Part shown: in pieces, positions 7,699 through 11,927 of the stretch | Layout: each line of letters begins with the position of its first letter | Numbering within the stretch: position 1 is the stretch's first letter | Origin: JAWXCM01 sp034408745 | GTDB lineage: Bacteria; Acidobacteriota; Terriglobia; Bryobacterales; Bryobacteraceae | Assembly: GCA_034408745.1 (NCBI GenBank) | Contig: JAWXCM010000171.1 | Location: 1-11,927, forward strand | Direction: 5' to 3' | DNA length: 11,927 nucleotides | The notes under the pieces: model-generated | Told to the model about the DNA's origin: nothing | Databases searched by the model: none | Seen by the model: the letters and a program-made list of their open reading frames with translations, nothing else | Translations under genes and position numbers: made by a program

Positions 7699-8514
7699 TT
7701 AATGACTCATCGCGTACAGAATGTAGTTAACACCAATTCGGTACGCGAGTGTGGCGTACTTTTCCGGATAATTTGGATTGTCGGCCCATTCCCAGGCATC
7801 GCCGAGGTCCATGTTGTGGCAGACGGCCACCATGATGCGGCCCTTGTCGTCGTAAACTCCGCGCCACTTGGCTTCCACGCCGTCGTACTCATACGTGACG
7901 CCGCTGCCAAAGGTGGCGACGCCAGGCACCTGAAAACGGTCGTCCAGATTGTAGAGGACGTGAAAAATGGCGTCCCGGTTATCCAGATCTACAACGGCGC
8001 GCTCGGGGAACACCTTCCGCATGCTGATCATGAAGATCTCCCATTCCTGAGTGCCGTGGAAATCATCAGTCATCAGGAACCCGCCGCGCAGCAGGTAATC
8101 GCGCAATTTGGCTGCCTGTTTGTCAGTTAGTTCCCAATGGCCAGGCTCGACCACGTAAAGCCACGGCCAGTTGTAGATTTCGTCCGAGTCGAGATCGACC
8201 ACCTGCTCGACCGAGCGCGTGTGGACACGGGTGAGCCGTCGGACACCGGCTACGAACGTACGGTCAGCTTTGGGGTAGTCGATGGTCCAGTTCCCTCTGC
8301 GAGCCCAGAGCTCATTGAAGGGCCGGCCCCACGAGGGGTACTTCAGACGCGCGAAGGCGTACTCGGTCTTTTCGTTCGCGTCAGCGGGCGTGGCGACGTA
8401 ATCGTCCTCGTCGTACCACCAGGGCCGCTGCCCGCCGAACCGCCGTTGCGCGAGGATTGCGCTGACCAGGCTCAGGACTAAAAAAGAGACTATTACCGCT
8501 CGTTTTGCACGCAT
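7699..8514 (-). CDS. DUF4159 domain protein, secreted
   Basis: The 271-residue protein has a signal peptide (hydrophobic about 7-21, likely cleaved after Ala22 at ILA-QRR) and then a DUF4159 domain (about 52-268). Recognisable family features are FARLKYPSWG (54-63), the YNWPWLYVVEPGHW block (114-127), LRDYLLRGGFLMTDDFHG (137-154), the VFPER motif (168-172) and IFHVLYNLDD (183-192). The fold is thought to resemble class I glutamine amidotransferases without a catalytic triad; its function is unknown. In Alphaproteobacteria DUF4159 is often fused behind a BatA-type N-terminus, while here it is a separate first gene of the operon that ends in BatA. This agrees with a shared complex. The ATG at 8514-8512 lacks a strong ribosome binding site and follows a large hairpin (8524-8562), so initiation may be controlled by RNA structure. 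Confidence 0.93.
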   Translation of the reverse strand: MRAKRAVIVSFLVLSLVSAILAQRRFGGQRPWWYDEDDYVATPADANEKTEYAFARLKYPSWGRPFNELWARRGNWTIDYPKADRTFVAGVRRLTRVHTRSVEQVVDLDSDEIYNWPWLYVVEPGHWELTDKQAAKLRDYLLRGGFLMTDDFHGTQEWEIFMISMRKVFPERAVVDLDNRDAIFHVLYNLDDRFQVPGVATFGSGVTYEYDGVEAKWRGVYDDKGRIMVAVCHNMDLGDAWEWADNPNYPEKYATLAYRIGVNYILYAMSH

Positions 8515-8523
8515 CCGATGTAC

Positions 8524-8562
8524 CCGGAGCCTGAGGTGGCTTCAGCATAGCACAGGCTCCGG
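8524..8562 (-). promoter_or_regulatory. Perfect 10-bp inverted repeat in the DUF4159 leader
   Basis: CCGGAGCCTG (8524-8533) and CAGGCTCCGG (8553-8562) are exact reverse complements around a 19-base loop. In the minus-strand transcript the stem ends 9 bases before the DUF4159 ATG. No U-run follows, so it is not a classical terminator. It may be a leader hairpin controlling translation of the operon, or a protein-binding dyad. A poor promoter match on the minus strand is nearby: TTGACC at 8593-8588 and CATAAC at 8567-8562, with an overlong 20-base spacer. It would start transcription inside the hairpin, so I do not rely on it. The rest of the 8515-8674 gap shows only the second hairpin. Confidence 0.5.
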
Positions 8563-8635
8563 TTATGCAAATTGAGACGCGCGGCAGGGTCAAAAGGTGT
8601 GAGATGTTTCCTGGATTCTGTTAATGTTTCGTGCG

Positions 8636-8662
8636 CGGCGTGGCGGACGGGCCACCACGCCG
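8636..8662 (-). terminator. Hairpin after the lipoprotein gene, possible terminator
   Basis: CGGCGTGG (8636-8643) pairs with CCACGCCG (8655-8662) around an 11-base loop, starting 12 bases after the stop codon of the minus-strand lipoprotein gene. An alternative inner pairing GTGGC/GCCAC is possible. No U tract follows on the minus strand, so it is at best an atypical terminator or a 3'-end stabilising structure. Confidence 0.35.
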
Positions 8663-8674
8663 GAAACGAGCGGA

Positions 8675-9496
8675 TCAGGACTGGATTTTGTACTTCTTCA
8701 AAGCTTCCTGCGCCTGCTTGTCGACTTCCTTCTTCTCCTTCGAATCGGGAACCAGTGAGATCGCATCGACAGCCATCTTCACCAGCGCATTTCCGCGCTG
8801 CGGCACATCGAGCTTCTTCGGCCCGTACAGTTCGGCCGTGCTGATCAGTCCTTTTGCCGCGGCGGTGAGCACCGTCTCCCGGGGCGAGGCCGCGAACTGC
8901 GTCTGCGCCTTTGCCGTGTCTTCGGCCGAACCGGCCAGCGCCGCCGCGAACTTCACGACCCCACGCTGGGCCATCTTCTCTCGAACCACCTGGTAATCCG
9001 CCGCCTGCATGGACATTCCCTTGCCGATCTTCGCCATCTGCAGAGGCAAGTCCGCCGAGCCCGTTGGGAAGCCGAAGTCGAGCACCAGTTTGCCGTCCTT
9101 GTTCTTGCCAAGGGCGTCGCGCAGGGCCTCGCCGTACTGCATCGCCGCCATATTGGCCGAGTTACGCACTTCCTGCATCTGCCGCCGAAACTCCGGATTG
9201 CCCCGGGCCATCTTCTCGTATTCATTGGCCAGTTCGTTGTAGCCCTGGGCGACGCCGCCGGCCACAAGCATCAGCCACACCCGGGACCGGTCTCGATACT
9301 CGCTGGGCGCGACAGCGAGACGCGCGAGGTGCTCCATCGCTTTCGGATACTCGCCGGTCTTCCAATTTTCGTTGGCGGCATACCAGTCGTACGCCAGTGT
9401 TCCGGGTTTTGGCGGCGTCGCCGCCTTTTCTGTGTTACTGCAGGAGGTGGACAACAAGACTAAAGCTGTTGCCACCGTAAACAAGACAGCACGCAT
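8675..9496 (-). CDS. Putative lipoprotein of unknown function, TPR-like helical
   Basis: The 273-residue protein starts at ATG 9496-9494 behind a near-perfect AGGAGG site. Residues 1-18 form a lipoprotein-type signal sequence ending in LLSTSC, with Cys19 as the probable lipidated residue. The -3 position is Ser instead of the usual Leu/Val/Ile, so the lipobox is not textbook and plain secretion is possible. Behind it, residues about 32-120 look like helical repeat pairs (YDWYAANENWKTGEYPKAME, 36-55), TPR-like. The middle holds LVLDFGFPTGSADLPLQ (137-153) and the end is lysine-rich and helical. I do not recognise the family. It is followed by a 160-base gap before the MoxR/VWA operon on the same strand, so it is probably a separate unit, though read-through cannot be excluded. 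It is divergent from the gene at 9624. Confidence 0.82.
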   Translation of the reverse strand: MRAVLFTVATALVLLSTSCSNTEKAATPPKPGTLAYDWYAANENWKTGEYPKAMEHLARLAVAPSEYRDRSRVWLMLVAGGVAQGYNELANEYEKMARGNPEFRRQMQEVRNSANMAAMQYGEALRDALGKNKDGKLVLDFGFPTGSADLPLQMAKIGKGMSMQAADYQVVREKMAQRGVVKFAAALAGSAEDTAKAQTQFAASPRETVLTAAAKGLISTAELYGPKKLDVPQRGNALVKMAVDAISLVPDSKEKKEVDKQAQEALKKYKIQS

Positions 9497-9501
9497 GAAA
9501 G

Positions 9502-9507
9502 CCTCCT
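9502..9507 (-). promoter_or_regulatory. Strong ribosome binding site of the lipoprotein gene
   Basis: The minus strand reads AGGAGG, five bases before the ATG at 9496-9494. It fixes the start and is the best ribosome binding site in the window. Confidence 0.85.
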
Positions 9508-9584
9508 GATTTGGGGGGCCGGGGGCTCCGCGACGGACAGCACCGCGGCGGAGTCACACCGGATGGGCTTGACTGCCGCATACG

Positions 9585-9615
9585 TTGAAAGTCATATCAC
9601 AAAATGACCTAGAAT
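9585..9615 (+). promoter_or_regulatory. Candidate promoter with a dyad in its spacer
   Basis: TTGAAA (9585-9590, 5 of 6 to the -35 consensus) and TAGAAT (9610-9615, 5 of 6 to the -10 consensus) are 19 bases apart, slightly longer than ideal. The spacer is largely filled by the inverted repeat GTCAT-N8-ATGAC (9591-9608), which could be an operator. A start site about 7 bases after the -10 would fall near 9622, two bases before the GTG start codon. A second -35-like TTGACT is at 9569-9574 but has no good -10 partner. The remainder of the divergent gap 9497-9584 is G/C-rich with one 6-bp inverted repeat (9526-9531/9548-9553). Confidence 0.35.
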
Positions 9616-9623
9616 CGAACACA

Positions 9624-10463
9624 GTGACGATTAGGCTGTATTTTCTCTGCGTCGTCGCCTTGCTGCCGGCGGCGTTGGCTGGCGGCGAGTCGGCCGAGGC
9701 GCGCTCACTGATCGACCGCTCCGTGGCGGCCGAGGCGCAGAATCGCGAGCGGATGGTCAACTACCTGTTCCTGGAGGAGGTCACCCGCAAATCCTTCGAC
9801 CGCGAGAAAAGGCTGATCCACACGCAAAGGTCGGCGTTCGAGGTGATCTTCATTGAAGGCAAACCAGCTTTTCGCCGCGTGTCGGTGAACGGGCGCAGGT
9901 TAAGCGAGGAAGAGGAGCAGGCCGAATCGGCGCGCCTGCGGCAGCTGGCCGAGGACAGACGCCGCGCTCCCGAGATCGCGTCGCCTGCCGAGGACCGGCG
10001 CCGGGCGCATCCCTACCAGCTGTTCCGCCGCTACCACGAGTTCACGATGGCGAGTGAGGATGTTGTTGAGGGTCGGCCGTGCTGGGTTGTGACGTCGAAG
10101 CCCAGGCGTGGGCGACACAACGAAGAAGGCCCCGACCACGAGCGCATCATGAACGCCACCGCGAAGTTCTGGATCGACAAAGAGACGCTGATCCGGGTTC
10201 GCATGGACGTCACCGCCATCAAGCCCTCCGGCGGAGCGAAGGTGAACGAGTTCACCAGCTACCAGTGGGGGCAGCGGGATGGCAGCGTCTGGCTGATCAC
10301 GGCGATACGCACGTTGTTGCCGCTGAGCGGCGGCGGCAGAACACCGGCGTATTACGAAGGCGAACAGACCTACTCGAATTACCGCCGGTTCGCCAGTGAA
10401 TCGAGCGTGTCAGCGATTGAAGAATTCGCCGGGCCAGTGCCCGACAAATCGCCCAACCATTAA
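9624..10463 (+). CDS. Secreted LolA-like hypothetical protein
   Basis: The start chosen is GTG 9624, which gives 279 residues and a clean signal peptide (hydrophobic about 5-19, likely cleaved after ALA at about 18-20). An upstream TTG at 9585 would add 13 polar residues, and it overlaps a promoter-like box. No Shine-Dalgarno sequence precedes the GTG. After a charged helical region (about 22-60), the protein shows alternating strands such as FEVIFIEGKPAFRRVSVNG (72-90), EGRPCWVVTSKP (149-160) and AKFWIDKETLIRVRMDVTA (180-198). These resemble the curved beta-sheet of outer-membrane lipoprotein-sorting (LolA/LolB-like) folds, of which Acidobacteria encode many uncharacterised members. A partial internal duplication gives AEDRRRA twice (109-115 and 122-128). 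The fold assignment is an inference from pattern only and the function is unknown. The gene ends back-to-back with the convergent isomerase gene. Confidence 0.78.
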   Translation: MTIRLYFLCVVALLPAALAGGESAEARSLIDRSVAAEAQNRERMVNYLFLEEVTRKSFDREKRLIHTQRSAFEVIFIEGKPAFRRVSVNGRRLSEEEEQAESARLRQLAEDRRRAPEIASPAEDRRRAHPYQLFRRYHEFTMASEDVVEGRPCWVVTSKPRRGRHNEEGPDHERIMNATAKFWIDKETLIRVRMDVTAIKPSGGAKVNEFTSYQWGQRDGSVWLITAIRTLLPLSGGGRTPAYYEGEQTYSNYRRFASESSVSAIEEFAGPVPDKSPNH

Positions 10464-11327
10464 TTAGGCGGAGGCGAGGCCGCGCAGGTTCCAGCCGCAG
10501 ATGGTGCTGGCTGCCATCTTGTCGTTGCCGCCAGGCCCCGGCCAGTGGGTTTCGAGACTGAGCCAGCCCGTGTAGCCATCGGCGATGAGTGCCGCGATCT
10601 GCCCTTTCCAGTCGACCGAACGCGTGCCGAGCGGACCCCAGACCGGCTTGTGCCCTTCCATGTGGCAGTCCTTGGCGTGAACGTGCGCGATGCGGTCTTT
10701 GGGCAGCATCATGTAGCCGGTTGGGAACGGATTCTCTCCGCCCACCAGCGCGTTTGCCGGATCCCACACCAGCTTCAGGTTCGGATGCTGCGCAGCCGCC
10801 AACACTCTCGCAGACTCCGCCGCGGTGCCGATGTTGCAGGCGTGCTCGTTCTCAAGACCAATGATCAGGTTGGCCGACTTCGCTTTCTCCGCCAGGCCCA
10901 TCACGGCGTCCACCACACCGTCGAAGCAGGCATCCGGGTCCACTGAGCGCCAGTAGGAAAATACGCGCACAATTTTGGCGCCCATCAGATCGGCGATGAA
11001 GAATGCGCGGTCGGTAAGGCGAGGCTGATCGTCAAATGTGTGCTTCGACGCAAACACGTCCTGCTGGAAGCGCGTATCCACTTCAGGCGCACCGGGGAGA
11101 ACGCACTTCAGAATCGGCGAGGCGATGGACATCACTTCCATCCCTTTCGACTGAATCAGGTCTCGGGCCCGCTTCAGCTCGTCGTCCGTCAGGTCCATAA
11201 TGTTCTTGCCCCAGACCACGCGCAGTTCCGCGCCAGTCATACCGATGGCGGCCATCGGTTCCAGAGCTTTTTCCAGGTCCGGAGAGAACTCATCCGTAAT
11301 TGCGGCGATTCTTAGTTTCGGATTCAT
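10464..11327 (-). CDS. Sugar phosphate isomerase/epimerase-like TIM-barrel protein
   Basis: The protein is 287 residues from ATG 11327-11325, a normal size for AP-endonuclease-2-like (xylose isomerase-like) TIM barrels. Family features in order: N-terminal strand KLRIAAITDEFS (4-15), the AELR strand (33-36), AKIVRVFS (117-124), then the probable divalent-metal ligands Glu159 (GLENEH), Asp189 (LVWDPAN), His217 (HVHAKD) and Glu259 (LSLETHW). The set is complete, so it is probably an active isomerase or epimerase on a sugar or polyol. The substrate cannot be read from the sequence. There is no signal peptide, so it is cytoplasmic. A GTG at 11369 would add 14 residues that are not typical of the family, so the ATG is preferred although it has no clear ribosome binding site. 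It follows the CRTAC1-like gene after 58 bases, possibly co-transcribed. Confidence 0.93.
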   Translation of the reverse strand: MNPKLRIAAITDEFSPDLEKALEPMAAIGMTGAELRVVWGKNIMDLTDDELKRARDLIQSKGMEVMSIASPILKCVLPGAPEVDTRFQQDVFASKHTFDDQPRLTDRAFFIADLMGAKIVRVFSYWRSVDPDACFDGVVDAVMGLAEKAKSANLIIGLENEHACNIGTAAESARVLAAAQHPNLKLVWDPANALVGGENPFPTGYMMLPKDRIAHVHAKDCHMEGHKPVWGPLGTRSVDWKGQIAALIADGYTGWLSLETHWPGPGGNDKMAASTICGWNLRGLASA

Positions 11328-11385
11328 CGGGGTTGAAGTGGGGAATGTCCTACTCCACTGTTTTCTCACAATCGCGGCCCCAGCC

Positions 11386-11927
11386 TCAGGGAACGATGCC
11401 GCGCGATTCGTGAATGCGGAGCAGCCGGTTCGATTTTACATTGCTGAAGGTTTGGCGCGCACCGGAAGGCCACTGAATTTCCAGATTCGCGGTCTCATCC
11501 TTGCCGAGGCCAAACGTCAGGGCGAGGTCGCTTTGAGAGCAGTAGCTGGACCCACTGTGCACCGTCTGCCACTGCCGTCCGCCTGCGCTCTCCAGGCGAA
11601 CCGTCGCGCCGAGCCCGCTGCGATTGCTCTTCTCACCCTCCAGCTTCAGAGTCAGCCAGCGATTCGCGTTTCCGCCGTCGTTGCGGTACAACGACGCTGG
11701 GCCATGGTTTGTCGAGATCAGGACGTCGAGGTCGCCATCATGGTCGATGTCCGCATACGCCGCGCCTCTGGCCACCGCCGGGCGGAACAGATCGGGTCCT
11801 GCCGCGGCCGACGCGTTCACAAATCGACCCCGGCCGTCGTTGCGAAACAGCAGCGCCGGCTGCCGGAAGGAAATTTTCGGCTGCACACGCCCGATCTCTT
11901 CGTCGATGTGCCCGTTCGCCACGAGAA
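11386..11927 (-). CDS. CRTAC1-type FG-GAP/ASPIC-UnbV protein (C-terminal part, cut by window edge)
   Basis: The frame is open to the right edge, so only the last 179 complete codons are seen. The GTG at 11922 is an internal valine, because the LVANGHIDEE stretch is a typical interior motif of this family. An FG-GAP/VCBS repeat with the calcium-binding DIDHDGDLDVL pattern is followed by LYRNDGGNANRWL, and then an ASPIC/UnbV domain containing GLGATVRLE, the FGLG motif and LEIQWPSG. Proteins of this family are secreted beta-propellers, frequent in Acidobacteria, Planctomycetes and Verrucomicrobia, often with N-terminal TPRs and of unknown function. The stop is TGA at 11388-11386. There is no sign of a frameshift in the visible part. 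The gene's start and complete propeller lie outside the window. Confidence 0.92.
   Translation of the reverse strand, partial: LVANGHIDEEIGRVQPKISFRQPALLFRNDGRGRFVNASAAAGPDLFRPAVARGAAYADIDHDGDLDVLISTNHGPASLYRNDGGNANRWLTLKLEGEKSNRSGLGATVRLESAGGRQWQTVHSGSSYCSQSDLALTFGLGKDETANLEIQWPSGARQTFSNVKSNRLLRIHESRGIVP

Larger units (their letters stand above)
1..8514 (-). other. MoxR/VWA/protease-fold operon of seven genes
   Basis: Seven genes on one strand follow each other with gaps of 14, 6 and 3 bases, a 16-base overlap and two 4-base overlaps (ATGA at 4536-4539 and GTGA at 1258-1261). No terminator or promoter-sized gap is present inside, so they are very likely one transcription unit. Order from the promoter end: DUF4159, VWA/GATase-like, caspase-like, TPR-gluzincin, MoxR, DUF58, BatA-like. 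The operon may continue beyond base 1. Confidence 0.82.

Noticed and set aside
9526..9553. CTCCGC/GCGGAG inverted repeat in the divergent region
   Set aside because: Only 6 bp with a 16-base loop in very GC-rich sequence; expected by chance.
9585..9623. TTG start extending the secreted plus-strand protein
   Set aside because: The added 13 residues are polar and would precede the signal peptide. The TTG is part of a promoter-like box.
11328..11369. GTG start extending the TIM-barrel protein by 14 residues
   Set aside because: The added segment does not look like a signal peptide or family sequence, and homologous proteins usually begin shortly before the first barrel strand.
1..11927. Search for CRISPR arrays, tRNAs, insertion sequences and attachment sites
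   Set aside because: No regularly spaced repeats, cloverleaf-like sequences, transposase genes or flanking direct repeats were seen. Almost the whole window is occupied by ordinary coding sequence.

Overview
The window looks like a piece of a GC-rich chromosome from an Acidobacteria-like bacterium (Solibacter/Bryobacter type), with Planctomycetes as the main alternative. This rests on the combination of a MoxR/DUF58/BatA/DUF4159 cluster, a CRTAC1-type ASPIC/UnbV protein, a secreted LolA-like protein and a stand-alone sugar-phosphate-isomerase-like TIM barrel. It is inferred from gene content; no rRNA or other phylogenetic marker is present. There are no tRNA or rRNA genes, CRISPR arrays, insertion sequences or phage genes.

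Bases 1-8514 form one tightly packed minus-strand operon, transcribed right to left. In order it encodes a DUF4159 protein, a 749-residue membrane protein with a von Willebrand A (VWA) and a glutamine-amidotransferase-like domain, a secreted caspase/legumain-fold protein, a TPR protein with an embedded HExxH metalloprotease-like domain, a MoxR AAA+ ATPase, a DUF58 VWA protein, and a BatA-type membrane VWA protein cut by the window edge. Neighbouring genes overlap or are 3-14 bases apart, so transcription and translation are probably coupled. MoxR ATPases with VWA partners act as chaperone-like systems at the cell envelope. Here the core is joined by two protease-fold proteins predicted to be outside the cytoplasm, one of which carries serine where its nucleophilic cysteine is expected.

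Bases 8515-8674 hold no gene but contain two strong inverted repeats. Next comes a minus-strand gene for a putative lipoprotein (8675-9496) with an excellent ribosome binding site. A divergent intergenic region (9497-9623) follows, with a candidate promoter and dyad for a plus-strand secreted protein gene (9624-10463), which may be translated from a leaderless mRNA. That gene meets a convergent minus-strand TIM-barrel isomerase/epimerase gene (10464-11327) with the two stop codons directly abutting. The window ends in the C-terminal part of a CRTAC1/ASPIC-UnbV protein (11386-11927, minus).

The most interesting part is the operon at 1-8514: a MoxR/VWA envelope machine combined with a likely Ser-variant caspase-fold protein carrying an EF-hand-like loop, and a TPR-gluzincin-TPR protein.
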